From a virus: a DNA stretch of 22,401 bases. A program made the position numbers and the translations under genes. Under the pieces are notes generated by a model. It had not been told where the DNA came from and did no database searches. It worked only from the letters and a program-made list of their open reading frames with translations. This document shows, piece by piece, positions 1-8,133 of this stretch (positions are counted from its first letter, which is position 1; every line of letters begins with the position of its first letter). The stretch spans positions 1 through 22,401 of the IMG/VR virus record IMGVR_UViG_3300034407_000723. One strand, 5' to 3'.

Positions 1-2
1 TA

Positions 3-58
3 GACTATATATAGTCCCCCTCTGTATATGGGGATAGGCTATCATTGATTTCGAAATC
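3..58. repeat. Cluster of three short perfect palindromes ahead of the replication operon
   Basis: Three inverted repeats sit back to back. GACTATATATAGTC at 3-16 is a perfect 14-bp palindrome. GATAG-G-CTATC at 33-43 has 5-bp arms around one base. GATTTCGAAATC at 47-58 is a perfect 12-bp palindrome. A further weak hairpin (TCCCC 15-19 with GGGGA 30-34) lies between the first two. They lie just upstream of a promoter-like sequence and the primase-helicase gene. Dyad symmetry of this kind fits regulator binding, an origin or RNA processing; the sequence alone does not say which. Seen directly; function not known. Confidence 0.5.
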
Positions 59-68
59 TGGCAACCCC

Positions 69-97
69 TTGACAAAAATAATTAGAGGATGTATTTA
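69..97 (+). promoter_or_regulatory. Candidate sigma70-like promoter for the replication operon
   Basis: A perfect -35 box TTGACA (69-74) is followed after 17 bases by TATTTA (92-97), which matches TATAAT only in its first three bases. Transcription would start near 104, giving a short leader with the strong AAGGAG site at 119-124 ahead of the ATG at 132. The -35 box and spacing are good and the -10 is weak, so this is a candidate only. Confidence 0.4.
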
Positions 98-131
98 TAG
101 GGTAAGACCCGCAAAAATAAGGAGACGACAT

Positions 132-1820
132 ATGACAACTAATAATCCTAACCCATTCGTAAGGCACACAACTTGTGATAAGTGTGGATCATCCGATGCC
201 AATGCTTTATATGCTGACGGCTCACGATTCTGCTTCTCGTGCCGCACCTACACTGAGCCTCCCAAGGACAAGACCCGCCTTGAGGAACTGCTCGGAGATG
301 ACACAAAAATTCAAGGCTCGGCGCCACAAGTTATACCACTAGGTATTAGTCAACCTATTACCGAAAGAAAGATAAGCCAAAAGACTTGTGAGTTCTTCGG
401 AGTGACTACAACTAACAGTGATAAACCTAATGTATATAAACACCACTACCCATACTATGATAGTGAGGGTAATCATATCGCCACTAAGGTCAGAAGAGTA
501 GCCGATAAATCATTCAGTGTAGAGGGCAAGACTGGTAAAGCTTTATTGTTTGGTCAACATCTATTTAGTTCTAACAATTTAAAAACAATAACAATATGTG
601 AGGGAGAGATAGATGCTTTATCTGTGTTCGAAATGTTTGCACCAAACTCCTATCCAGTTGTTAGTGTTAGAACTGGTGCAGCTGGAGCTATCACCGATTG
701 TAAAAAGCAGTATGAATTTTTAAATAGTTTTGAAAAGATATACCTATGCTTTGATAATGACGATCCAGGACGTGAGGCTAGTAGAAGAGTAGCCGAACTA
801 TTCCCTCCAAAAAAAGTACACATAGTTAATCTTAATCTTAAAGATGCTAATGATTATCTTATGCAAGGTAAACAAAAAGAATTTAAAGATAGATACTATG
901 CTGCACAAACATATACACCAGAGGGTATCATACTTGGTGAGAATACATGGGATCTTATTGCTAATGAAAAGGTAATTGAATCAATACCTTATCCGTGGGA
1001 GGGTATGAATACTATGACTTATGGTATGAGACTCGGTGAGTTATGTACGTACACTGCGGGGTCAGGTATAGGTAAGTCTAGTGTAATGAGAGAACTAGCT
1101 TATCATATAATAAAGAACAGTAATCATTCAGTTGGTTGTTTATTCTTAGAGGAATCTGTTGAACGAACAACCAAAGGTATCATGTCTGTACATGCCAACA
1201 AACCACTGCACCTACCATTCTGTGAATCAACTATGGAAGAGAAACGTGCAGCATGGGAGGCTACCCTTGGTACAAACAAAGTAAGAATGTGGGATCACTT
1301 TGGTTCTACTGATATCGATAACATCATATCTAAAGTACAATACCTAGCTAGTGGATTAGATTGTAAGTTTATTATACTCGATCACTTGACTATGATTGTA
1401 TCGGCTATGACTGGTGACAATGAGAGAAGAGCAATCGATAGTATCATGACAAGGCTTAGAACTTTAGTTCAAGAACAGAACATACATCTGATGTTGGTAT
1501 CTCATTTAAGTAGACGAGCTAGTTCAGATAGTGGACACGAAGAAGGTGCGATAGTTAGTCTGTCACAACTCAGAGGTTCACATGGTATTGCACAACTTTC
1601 TGACTTTTGTTTCTCATTAGAAAGAAACGGACAAGCAGAAGACATGGAGAAGAGAAACCAAACTACAGTTCGTATACTGAAGAACAGATTTAGTGGAGAG
1701 ACTGGCCCATGTTGTTGGTTACAATGGCATAAAGATAGTGGTCGCTTAACTGAAATATCTAACCCAAAATCCAAAGACAACGATGACTTCAAGGAGGTGA
1801 ATGATGGATTCAAAATTTGA
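132..1820 (+). CDS. T7 gp4-like DNA primase-helicase
   Basis: A bifunctional replisome protein that makes RNA primers and unwinds DNA at the phage fork. From the ATG at 132 it is 562 aa. An upstream in-frame ATG at 45 is less likely because AAGGAG (119-124) lies at ideal distance from 132. The N-terminus carries a four-cysteine zinc finger (C15, C18, C34, C37). A TOPRIM primase core follows, with E157 in the ICEGEID motif and the D208-x-D210 pair in CFDNDDPG. The C-terminal half is a RecA/DnaB-type helicase with Walker A GSGIGKS (310-316), Walker B-like FIILDH, the LVSHLSRR motif, and LRGSHGIAQLSDF plus RILKNRFSGETG, which closely match T7 gp4. Its stop overlaps the start of the polymerase gene, so the two are probably translationally coupled. 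Confidence 0.95.
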   Translation: MTTNNPNPFVRHTTCDKCGSSDANALYADGSRFCFSCRTYTEPPKDKTRLEELLGDDTKIQGSAPQVIPLGISQPITERKISQKTCEFFGVTTTNSDKPNVYKHHYPYYDSEGNHIATKVRRVADKSFSVEGKTGKALLFGQHLFSSNNLKTITICEGEIDALSVFEMFAPNSYPVVSVRTGAAGAITDCKKQYEFLNSFEKIYLCFDNDDPGREASRRVAELFPPKKVHIVNLNLKDANDYLMQGKQKEFKDRYYAAQTYTPEGIILGENTWDLIANEKVIESIPYPWEGMNTMTYGMRLGELCTYTAGSGIGKSSVMRELAYHIIKNSNHSVGCLFLEESVERTTKGIMSVHANKPLHLPFCESTMEEKRAAWEATLGTNKVRMWDHFGSTDIDNIISKVQYLASGLDCKFIILDHLTMIVSAMTGDNERRAIDSIMTRLRTLVQEQNIHLMLVSHLSRRASSDSGHEEGAIVSLSQLRGSHGIAQLSDFCFSLERNGQAEDMEKRNQTTVRILKNRFSGETGPCCWLQWHKDSGRLTEISNPKSKDNDDFKEVNDGFKI

Positions 1821-3501
1821 CACAGTAGTTCTAGATATAGAGACGGATAGTTTAGATGCTACCAAGATACATTGTATATGTATTCAAGACTATGCAACTG
1901 GAGAACAGAGAGACTTTATACAAGAGCAAGGATGTAAAGAGTTCAAAGAGTTTCACAATCAAGATCGTAAGTACATCATGCATAATGGTGTAAGCTTTGA
2001 TGGCCCAGTGCTAGAAAGATTATTAGGCATAACAATTCCCTTGGAAAATATTATTGATACACTTCTTATATCTCAAATGATTAATGCACACATAGATGGT
2101 GGTCATAGTTTAAAATCTTGGGGTAAGAAACTAACACGAGGTGGTAAGCTAGAGTTTAAAGACTTCGAGGAATATTCAGAAGAGATGCTGAAGTATTGTC
2201 AACAAGATGTACATGTCACACGTAAACTTATGGCACACCTAGCACCTAAGATAACACGGTTTAGTGTAGAGAGTGTACGTATGGAACATAGAGTCAGAAG
2301 AATTATAGATCAACAAGAGAAGAATGGATTCTATTTAAATGTAAATAAGGCACATGATTTATTAGAAGAGTTGAAAACAAAGTCAGAAGATTTAAAGAAA
2401 GATTTGAAAACTATATTCCCTACAATATATACACCACGATTTCATAAGACCACTGGTAAACCACTCAAGGATCACGTCGATGAGTTTAACCCTAGTTCTC
2501 GTAAGCAAGTGGCAGAACGATTACAAAAGAAATATGATTGGGTACCAAGTAAAACTACACCAACTGGACTACCAGTTATAGATGAGAAAGTTTTAAAGGA
2601 GTTAGATTATCCAGAGGCTAAGATGATTGCAGAGTATCTATTGTATGAGAAACGTGTATCACAAATACAATCGTGGTTGAAGAATGTTAAAGGTGATAAC
2701 CGAGTGCACGGCAGAGTCATAACACTGGGTTGTGTGACATCTCGTATGAGTCACTATGGCCCTAATATGGCACAAGTTCCAGCAAGTTACTCACCATACG
2801 GTAAAGAGTGTCGTTCATTATGGACTATACAAGATCCAAATAAGTATTGTTTAGTCGGTTCGGATGCTAGTGGTTTAGAACTACGATGCTTTGCGCATTA
2901 CTTACAGAACCCAAAGTTCACGGAGCAAGTAGTTGATGGTGATATACATACATACAATCAAAAGATTATCGGATTAAAAGATAGACCAACGGCAAAGACT
3001 TGGGTCTATGCATTTATCTATGGAGCTGGAGATGCAAAGCTAGGTCAGATAGTAGGTGGTGATACGGTTGCTGGATTAGGTAGTCGTAAGAGATTTATAA
3101 ATAAAGTTAAAGGTATGAAAACTTTAACAAGTAACTTAGTTAATTTATTACAACAACGTAAGCGCAAGTATGGTGAGTACCAATTGGTTGCGCTTGATAA
3201 AAGGATTCTACTTGCACGATCCATTCACTCTAGTTTGAATACACTTATTCAAGGGGCGGGTGCTATTATATGTAAGCAATGGCTACTCAATATAATTGAT
3301 GAGGTCGACAAGCAGAACTTGGATGCTAAGCCAGTGGCTAACGTCCATGATGAGGTGCAGTTTGAAGTCCGTAAGGAACAAGCTGTAGATTTTGGTAACA
3401 TTACAAAGGAGGCAATGAAACGTGTAGAGAAACAATTTGACCTACGATGTCCACTAGATAGTGAGTATTCAATCGGCACGACTTGGAAAGAAACCCACTA
3501 A
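1801..3501 (+). CDS. Family A DNA polymerase, T7-like, with 3'-5' exonuclease domain
   Basis: The phage replicative polymerase. The N-terminal proofreading domain shows exo I (LDIETD), exo II (HNGVSFDG) and exo III (YCQQD). The polymerase domain has motif A DASGLELR with catalytic D355, motif B K399-x3-Y403-x3-YG in TAKTWVYAFIYGAGD, and motif C VHDE with D517. EFNPSSR, SPYGKECR and LIQGAGAIICK also match T7 polymerase. At 566 aa it is shorter than T7 gp5 (704 aa). Y403 is at the position of T7 Tyr526/E. coli Pol I 762, the tyrosine type linked in marine virus work with fast lytic replication. A perfect ribosome site, AAGGAGGTGA (1791-1800), precedes tandem ATGs at 1801 and 1804. Its spacing favours 1804, so the true start may be the second Met. 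Confidence 0.95.
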   Translation: MMDSKFDTVVLDIETDSLDATKIHCICIQDYATGEQRDFIQEQGCKEFKEFHNQDRKYIMHNGVSFDGPVLERLLGITIPLENIIDTLLISQMINAHIDGGHSLKSWGKKLTRGGKLEFKDFEEYSEEMLKYCQQDVHVTRKLMAHLAPKITRFSVESVRMEHRVRRIIDQQEKNGFYLNVNKAHDLLEELKTKSEDLKKDLKTIFPTIYTPRFHKTTGKPLKDHVDEFNPSSRKQVAERLQKKYDWVPSKTTPTGLPVIDEKVLKELDYPEAKMIAEYLLYEKRVSQIQSWLKNVKGDNRVHGRVITLGCVTSRMSHYGPNMAQVPASYSPYGKECRSLWTIQDPNKYCLVGSDASGLELRCFAHYLQNPKFTEQVVDGDIHTYNQKIIGLKDRPTAKTWVYAFIYGAGDAKLGQIVGGDTVAGLGSRKRFINKVKGMKTLTSNLVNLLQQRKRKYGEYQLVALDKRILLARSIHSSLNTLIQGAGAIICKQWLLNIIDEVDKQNLDAKPVANVHDEVQFEVRKEQAVDFGNITKEAMKRVEKQFDLRCPLDSEYSIGTTWKETH

Positions 3502-3504
3502 CTG

Positions 3505-3531
3505 TTGACACCATTGATAGTATGGTATACT
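3505..3531 (+). promoter_or_regulatory. Candidate extended -10 promoter for the SSB gene
   Basis: A perfect -35 TTGACA (3505-3510) and a near-perfect -10 TATACT (3526-3531) are separated by 15 bases, which is short. The TGG just ahead of the -10 forms an extended -10 element that would compensate. It lies in the only real gap in the replication operon, so it could give the SSB and downstream genes extra transcription. Both boxes are seen directly; activity is inferred. Confidence 0.6.
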
Positions 3532-3537
3532 GTCGAG

Positions 3538-3557
3538 GTGTTTCTTTATTGAGACAC
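3538..3557 (+). other. Short hairpin in the SSB leader
   Basis: GTGTTTC (3538-3544) can pair with GAGACAC (3551-3557), giving a 7-bp stem with one G-U pair and a TTTATT loop. It sits at the 5' end of the transcript expected from the promoter just upstream. An AT-rich leader and the AAGGAG ribosome site follow before the ATG at 3602. It may stabilise the mRNA 5' end. The T-poor tail makes it a weak terminator candidate for the polymerase gene. Confidence 0.35.
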
Positions 3558-3601
3558 TAATTTTAATAACTTTTATAAACTTTTAATTTAAGGAGATAAA
3601 T

Positions 3602-4105
3602 ATGCCAGTAATTTCAGGCACTGCTTATTGGGCGAAAGTCCACCAACCACACTTTGATCAGTATAATGAACAAGGTATTTTTTCCATTGATGTAACAGTG
3701 GATGCAAAGACTAAGAAACAATTACAAGACTTGGGTCTTGGTCCTCGTATTAAAAACAAGGGTGACGAGAGAAATGATTTCGTTACTATCAAAAGAAAGT
3801 ACACTCGTAAAGATGGTACAAAGAACTCTGCACCTCGTGTTGTAGATTCTAAGAAGACACCAGTTAGTCCTGATGTTTTAATTGGTAATGGTTCAAAAGT
3901 TAATGTGGCTTTTGATACATACGATTACAACGTCGGTGGTAACCAAGGTGTTGGCTCATCTTTAAAAGCTGTACAAGTAACTAAACTAGTTGAGTACAGT
4001 CCTTCTGAAAACTTAGATGAGTTCGGTGAAGAGTCTGGATACCAGGCTCCAACTAACGGCGCATCTAAGAAAGATGGATTGGAAGACGACACACTTCCAT
4101 TCTAA
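3602..4105 (+). CDS. Single-stranded DNA-binding protein (T7 gp2.5-like)
   Basis: A 167-aa protein expected to coat single-stranded DNA at the fork and recruit replication partners. The body is rich in predicted beta strands (GTAYWAKVHQPHFDQYNEQG, VNVAFDTYDYNV), as in the gp2.5-type OB-fold proteins of marine T7-like phages. The C-terminus is acidic and ends in DDTLPF, the kind of acidic tip with a final aromatic residue by which SSBs contact polymerase and helicase. Position between polymerase and nucleases fits. It has its own promoter candidate and a strong AAGGAG site. The stop overlaps the next start as TAATG. The call rests on tip and context more than on a strong motif. Confidence 0.85.
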   Translation: MPVISGTAYWAKVHQPHFDQYNEQGIFSIDVTVDAKTKKQLQDLGLGPRIKNKGDERNDFVTIKRKYTRKDGTKNSAPRVVDSKKTPVSPDVLIGNGSKVNVAFDTYDYNVGGNQGVGSSLKAVQVTKLVEYSPSENLDEFGEESGYQAPTNGASKKDGLEDDTLPF

Positions 4106-4968
4106 TGTCAGATAAGAAGAGCATAGATACTCTTGTAAAAGATATTTACAAATTGTTTGACGAGGGCAACACTAATCAACCCACAACAAATAATTTAAAT
4201 GAATTTGCAGAGAGTATGAAAGATGCTGTTCTTACTTATCTAACAGAGAAACAATCTGGTAGCCGAGGTATTCGTATGTCGAGCCTCGGCAAACCAGATA
4301 GACAATTATGGTATGAGTTATACAAACCAGAACTAAGAGAGCATATGCCATCTCATGTTCGAATAAAGTTTTTATATGGGCATATGTTAGAAGCACTTCT
4401 ATTATTACTAGCTAAAACGGCAGGACATTCTGTCACAGATGAACAGAAAACATTAGACCTTGATGGAGTTGTTGGCCATCAAGATGCAGTAATAGATGGA
4501 GTTGTTATTGATGTTAAGTCGGCATCACAGTTTGGATTCAGAAAGTTTAGAGAGAATGATCTCACTCCAGAGACAGATGCCTTTGGATATCTTCATCAGA
4601 TTGCTGCATACTCACAAGCAAATAAGAATGATGAGGTAGGATTTCTTGCTATTGATAAACAAAGTGGAGCACTTGCATTATGTCGCCCACATAAATCAGA
4701 TATACCTAATGCACGAGAAAGAATTAAACACTTACGAAAAGTATTAAAGGATAAGAACAAACCACCACCAAGATGTTACGATGAAGAACCAGACGGAGTA
4801 TCGGGTAACATGAAGTTAAGTATCGGTTGTTCTTACTGCGCATATAAAGTTGACTGTTGGTCTGATGCTAATGATGGACAAGGATTACGAAAGTTTATCT
4901 ACAGTAAAGGGCCACGATGGTTAACCAAAGTGGTTAGCGAACCCAATGTATCAGAAGATATACCATGA
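4105..4968 (+). CDS. PD-(D/E)XK exonuclease, Cas4/RecB-like
   Basis: A 287-aa nuclease that probably stands where T7 has gp6 exonuclease, acting in host DNA breakdown, primer removal or recombination. The catalytic core is visible: GHQD with D127, then D136-V-K138 (the D-x-K pair), then Y162-x2-Q165-x3-Y169, the QxxxY motif of the RecB/Cas4 group. The C-terminus has C242-x2-C245-x5-C251, and C224 lies just before it. This resembles the iron-sulfur cysteine set of Cas4/AddB nucleases, but the usual N-terminal cysteine is absent (SSLGKPDRQLWY). Whether a cluster forms is uncertain. Start overlaps the SSB stop and the end overlaps endonuclease I as ATGA. Confidence 0.85.
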   Translation: MSDKKSIDTLVKDIYKLFDEGNTNQPTTNNLNEFAESMKDAVLTYLTEKQSGSRGIRMSSLGKPDRQLWYELYKPELREHMPSHVRIKFLYGHMLEALLLLLAKTAGHSVTDEQKTLDLDGVVGHQDAVIDGVVIDVKSASQFGFRKFRENDLTPETDAFGYLHQIAAYSQANKNDEVGFLAIDKQSGALALCRPHKSDIPNARERIKHLRKVLKDKNKPPPRCYDEEPDGVSGNMKLSIGCSYCAYKVDCWSDANDGQGLRKFIYSKGPRWLTKVVSEPNVSEDIP

Positions 4969-5447
4969 GTATATTAAGAAAAGAAAAAGGATTTTATAGA
5001 TCCATCTTTGAAGCTACTGTTTGCGCTAAGCTTGATGAAGATAAAGTTAAATTTGAATATGAAACACTTGTCATACCTTATGTAGTTCCAGAGATTAGGA
5101 AGACATACACCCCAGACATTATACTAACAAACGGTATTATAATAGAACTCAAAGGACAGTTAACAAGAGAAGATAGAGCCAAGCATTTGTATATTAAAAA
5201 GCAAAGGCCAGACTTAGATATTAGATTTGTATTACAAAATTCTAGAAATAAACTTTACAAAACTAGTAAAACAACTTATGGTGATTGGCTAACTAATAAT
5301 AATTTTATATGGGCAGATAGATTTGTACCAGTGGACTGGATAGATGAACGACCAAAAGAAATCAACACAACAGAAATCTTTGTTAAACCAAAGTCAAACC
5401 CGAATAGTTTTAGACCCTATACTCGATACGACCACCGAGGGAAATAA
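4965..5447 (+). CDS. Endonuclease I (T7 gp3-like Holliday junction resolvase)
   Basis: A structure-selective endonuclease that cuts branched DNA such as Holliday junctions, helping recombination, packaging and host DNA breakdown. The 160-aa protein carries E16, D51 (in YTPDIIL), E61 and K63 (in IELKG). These reproduce the exact spacing of the T7 active site E20/D55/E65/K67. T7 endonuclease I is 149 aa, so length fits too. Translation is coupled to the upstream exonuclease by an ATGA overlap. Its 3' end overlaps by 104 nt the longest version of the next reading frame, which is unusual for this operon. Confidence 0.95.
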   Translation: MSILRKEKGFYRSIFEATVCAKLDEDKVKFEYETLVIPYVVPEIRKTYTPDIILTNGIIIELKGQLTREDRAKHLYIKKQRPDLDIRFVLQNSRNKLYKTSKTTYGDWLTNNNFIWADRFVPVDWIDERPKEINTTEIFVKPKSNPNSFRPYTRYDHRGK

Positions 5448-5754
5448 AGAGGGAGAGAATGAAAGAGCATTATTCAGAGCCGTTATATACCAAGCTTTAC
5501 TTGATGCTAGTAACGATGATAATAACACCACTAAAGAAGCTATACAGATTAGGGAAGAAGCTGTTCGTTGGTTTAGCAAATCTGTTGGGGTTACTGCTTC
5601 TTGGTTCGTCGATGTTTGTGATCTTGCTGGTTTGCATTATAGTCAAGTGCGGTCTTTTGCTCGTAAGCTCATTCATGAACCTAATAACACAGACTTCCAA
5701 AGGAAGAGATTAAATGTACTACTAAACATGACACATGGAGAGGACAAAAAATGA
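5344..5754 (+). CDS. Small helical phage protein, unknown function
   Basis: Up to 136 aa. The part after about residue 38 looks like a genuine folded module: ENERALFRAVIYQALLDAS, then REEAVRWF, then VDVCDLAGLHYSQVRSFARKLI. A pattern of this kind (alanine/arginine helix, VCDLAGL, xVR) recurs in small phage proteins near replication genes and looks like a helix-turn-helix DNA binder, but I cannot name a family with certainty. The ATG at 5344 lies inside endonuclease I with no good ribosome site. No better in-frame start is visible, so the true N-terminus is unclear. The end overlaps the DUF3310 gene as ATGA. Confidence 0.7.
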   Translation: MNDQKKSTQQKSLLNQSQTRIVLDPILDTTTEGNKEGENERALFRAVIYQALLDASNDDNNTTKEAIQIREEAVRWFSKSVGVTASWFVDVCDLAGLHYSQVRSFARKLIHEPNNTDFQRKRLNVLLNMTHGEDKK

Positions 5755-5981
5755 AAGATGATTTAGTTAATCACCCACCACATTACAAGTACAATGATAA
5801 AGGTATTGAATGTATAGAAGCTATCGAAGCTGCACTTACACCTGAAGAATACAGAGGATACCTACGTGGACAAGTAATGAAATACTCTTGGAGATGTAAT
5901 TACAAAGGCAAAAGACTAGAGGATTTACAGAAAGCTCGATGGTATTTAAATAGATATATTGAATTGCTAGAAAAAGAATGA
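5751..5981 (+). CDS. DUF3310 protein (T7 gp1.7 C-terminal-like)
   Basis: A 76-aa protein matching the DUF3310 family in full: N7-H-P-P-H-Y12 near the start, IECIEAIEAALT, then LRGQVMKYSWRCNYKG and LEDLQKARWYLNRYIELL. This domain forms the C-terminal part of T7 gp1.7, a nucleotide kinase, and occurs alone in many phages, usually next to nucleotide metabolism or replication genes. Here it stands three genes ahead of a ribonucleotide reductase reading frame, consistent with a nucleotide-related role. A stand-alone catalytic function is not established. Both ends overlap neighbours as ATGA. Confidence 0.88.
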   Translation: MKDDLVNHPPHYKYNDKGIECIEAIEAALTPEEYRGYLRGQVMKYSWRCNYKGKRLEDLQKARWYLNRYIELLEKE

Positions 5982-6208
5982 TAGTATCAGAACTTCCGAT
6001 ACTTGAAATAATCTGCTCACTCAGTGCATGTGTGTCAGTGTACTTGTACGGAAACGGATCACTGAAAGCACCGTTGTTTGGTATATGCTCCCAAGTTTTT
6101 TGGTGGGCATGGACGATCCAAGAGGGTCTATACTTTATGATGGTACTGAATGTGGTAATGACATTAACACATATTAGAAACATAATTAAAATGAAAGGGA
6201 GATCATGA
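5978..6208 (+). CDS. Small integral membrane protein, unknown function
   Basis: A 76-aa hydrophobic protein with two or three predicted membrane segments (about residues 5-24, 31-48 and 48-66) and a basic tail RNIIKMKGRS that should face the cytoplasm. The middle, YGNGSLKAPLFGICSQVFWWAWT, has the Gly-Asn, aromatic-rich look of a half-unit of PnuC- or SemiSWEET-like small transporters. This is only a resemblance in style. Overlaps at both ends (ATGA) show it is translated with DUF3310 and the RNR. Function unknown. Confidence 0.7.
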   Translation: MIVSELPILEIICSLSACVSVYLYGNGSLKAPLFGICSQVFWWAWTIQEGLYFMMVLNVVMTLTHIRNIIKMKGRS

Positions 6209-8133
6209 CGACATTACCAACTGTTTACCAACAATTTATACACAAATCTAGATATGCTAGATGGTTACCAGAAGAAAAGAGAAGAGAGGAATGGCACGAA
6301 ACTGTAAGTCGGTACTTTGATTTCTTTAAACAACAACTAAAAAAGAATTGTGACTATGATTTAGATAAAAAAACTATGGACTATTTATCTAATAAAGTCA
6401 TGAAGTTAGATGTCATGCCTTCAATGAGGGCACTGATGACTGCGGGCCCAGCCTTGGAAAAAGAAAACATAGCTGGGTATAATTGTTCTTATGTTCCAGT
6501 AGATCACCCAAAAGCTTTTGATGAAATATTATATGTACTTATGTGCGGGACGGGAGTTGGCTTTAGTGTTGAGAAAAAATATACCAGAAATTTGCCTAGT
6601 GTTGCTGATGAGTTTCACAATACAGAGACTGTTATTATGGTCAGAGACTCCAAGCTTGGTTGGGCAAAAGCATTTAGGGAAATCATTACACTACTGTATG
6701 CCGGGCAAATCCCAAGGTGGGATGTATCTAACGTGCGACCATCAGGAGCAAGACTTAACACTTTCGGCGGCCGAGCTTCTGGACCTGCACCTCTCGTCGA
6801 CCTCTTTAACTTCGCCATCGAAACCTTTACTAAAGCGAAAGGCAGACAACTAACACCACTTGAGTGTCATGATCTTGTCTGTAAAGTAGGGGAGATTGTT
6901 GTTGTCGGAGGAGTAAGACGTTCGGCTATGATTAGTTTATCAGACCTTGATGATAGAGACATGAGAGATGCAAAGTCTGGTGAGTGGTATAGAGTTGAGG
7001 CACAACGTGCGCTATCAAATAACTCTGCCGTATACGAAACCAAGCCAGATAACATCGGAACTTTTATGGAAGAATGGTTAGCGCTATATAAATCTGGTAG
7101 TGGTGAACGCGGTATCTTTAACAGACAAGCCTCAAAGAAAGTTGCATCACGTAATAAAAGAAGAGACGCTGACTTTGAGTTCGGAACTAATCCGTGTTCG
7201 GAAATAATTTTACAACCTTTCCAATTTTGTAACTTATCCGAAGTAGTGGTACGTGAGGGCGATAAAGAAGAAGACTTACTAGATAAGGTTGAAGCGGCTA
7301 CTATACTTGGTACTATGCAAGCTACCTTAACAAACTTTAAATATCTACGAAGACAATGGAAAGATGCAACAGAGAAAGAAAGATTACTCGGAGTATCTTT
7401 AACTGGTATCATGGATCATAAAATATTATCTGGAGATATTTATAACAAAGCTGTACTAACAGAGTTGCTTGTGAAGTTAAAAGATAAGGCAGTAGCTGTT
7501 AATAAGATATGGTCTAAACGATTTGGTATCAACCAAGCTACGGCTATTACTTGTGTTAAACCATCAGGTACAGTATCACAATTAGTTAATGCTGCATCTG
7601 GTATACATGCAAGGCACAATGATTATTACATTCGTAGAGTTAGAGGAGACAAGAAAGATCCACTAACACAATTCTTACAATCTCAGAACATACCAATAGA
7701 AGACTGTGTTATGAAACCAGATTCTACATCTGTCTTTTCATTTGTAGAGAAAGCACCAAGTGGTTGTATAACTCGTAATAAACGTACGGCTATAGAACAA
7801 TTAGACCATTGGTTAGCTTATGCTAAACATTGGTGCGAGCACAAACCAAGTGTAACTATATCAGTTAACGAAGATGAGTGGCTTGGTGTGGCTGATTGGT
7901 GTTGGAAAAACTTCGATGATCTTAGTGGTATATCTTTCTTACCTAACTTCGGACATGTGTATCAACAAGCACCGTATGAAGATATAGATGAAATAAAATA
8001 TCACAAGTTAAAAAAGAACCAACCAAATAAAATTAACTGGAATGAACTAGCACTGTATGAACAAGAGGATCACACCAAGTCCTCCCAAACTCTTGCATGC
8101 AGTGCTGGGTCATGTGAGGTTGTAGATGTATAA
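6205..8133 (+). CDS. Class II (adenosylcobalamin-dependent) ribonucleotide reductase, monomeric type
   Basis: Makes deoxyribonucleotides from ribonucleotides for phage DNA synthesis, using a B12-derived radical. The 642-aa protein shows the catalytic set of the Lactobacillus-type monomeric enzyme: redox-pair cysteines C94 (YNCSYVPV) and C342 (FQFCNLSE), N329/C331/E333 in TNPCSE with C331 as the thiyl-radical residue, and a swinging C-terminal pair C632-x4-C637. CVKPSGTVSQLVNAASGIH is the usual phosphate-binding P-loop-like strand. No class I metal-radical subunit is nearby, in agreement with class II. It needs cobalamin from host or sea water. Start overlaps the upstream gene and the 3' end overlaps the oxygenase by 8 nt. 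Confidence 0.95.
   Translation: MTTLPTVYQQFIHKSRYARWLPEEKRREEWHETVSRYFDFFKQQLKKNCDYDLDKKTMDYLSNKVMKLDVMPSMRALMTAGPALEKENIAGYNCSYVPVDHPKAFDEILYVLMCGTGVGFSVEKKYTRNLPSVADEFHNTETVIMVRDSKLGWAKAFREIITLLYAGQIPRWDVSNVRPSGARLNTFGGRASGPAPLVDLFNFAIETFTKAKGRQLTPLECHDLVCKVGEIVVVGGVRRSAMISLSDLDDRDMRDAKSGEWYRVEAQRALSNNSAVYETKPDNIGTFMEEWLALYKSGSGERGIFNRQASKKVASRNKRRDADFEFGTNPCSEIILQPFQFCNLSEVVVREGDKEEDLLDKVEAATILGTMQATLTNFKYLRRQWKDATEKERLLGVSLTGIMDHKILSGDIYNKAVLTELLVKLKDKAVAVNKIWSKRFGINQATAITCVKPSGTVSQLVNAASGIHARHNDYYIRRVRGDKKDPLTQFLQSQNIPIEDCVMKPDSTSVFSFVEKAPSGCITRNKRTAIEQLDHWLAYAKHWCEHKPSVTISVNEDEWLGVADWCWKNFDDLSGISFLPNFGHVYQQAPYEDIDEIKYHKLKKNQPNKINWNELALYEQEDHTKSSQTLACSAGSCEVVDV

Noticed and set aside
45-131. 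N-terminal extension of the primase-helicase from the ATG at 45
   Set aside because: The strong AAGGAG site fits the ATG at 132; the extra 29 residues have no zinc-finger or primase similarity and overlap the palindrome and promoter region.
1801-3501. Possible HMO-2011-type polymerase with an inserted DnaJ-like central domain
   Set aside because: I recall that feature for the HMO-2011 phage group, but no CxxCxGxG repeats are present between the exonuclease and polymerase domains here, so membership is not supported by this gene.
6867-7412. 181-aa minus-strand frame within the ribonucleotide reductase gene
   Set aside because: Antisense shadow of a gene with complete catalytic motifs; no ribosome site or recognisable domain.
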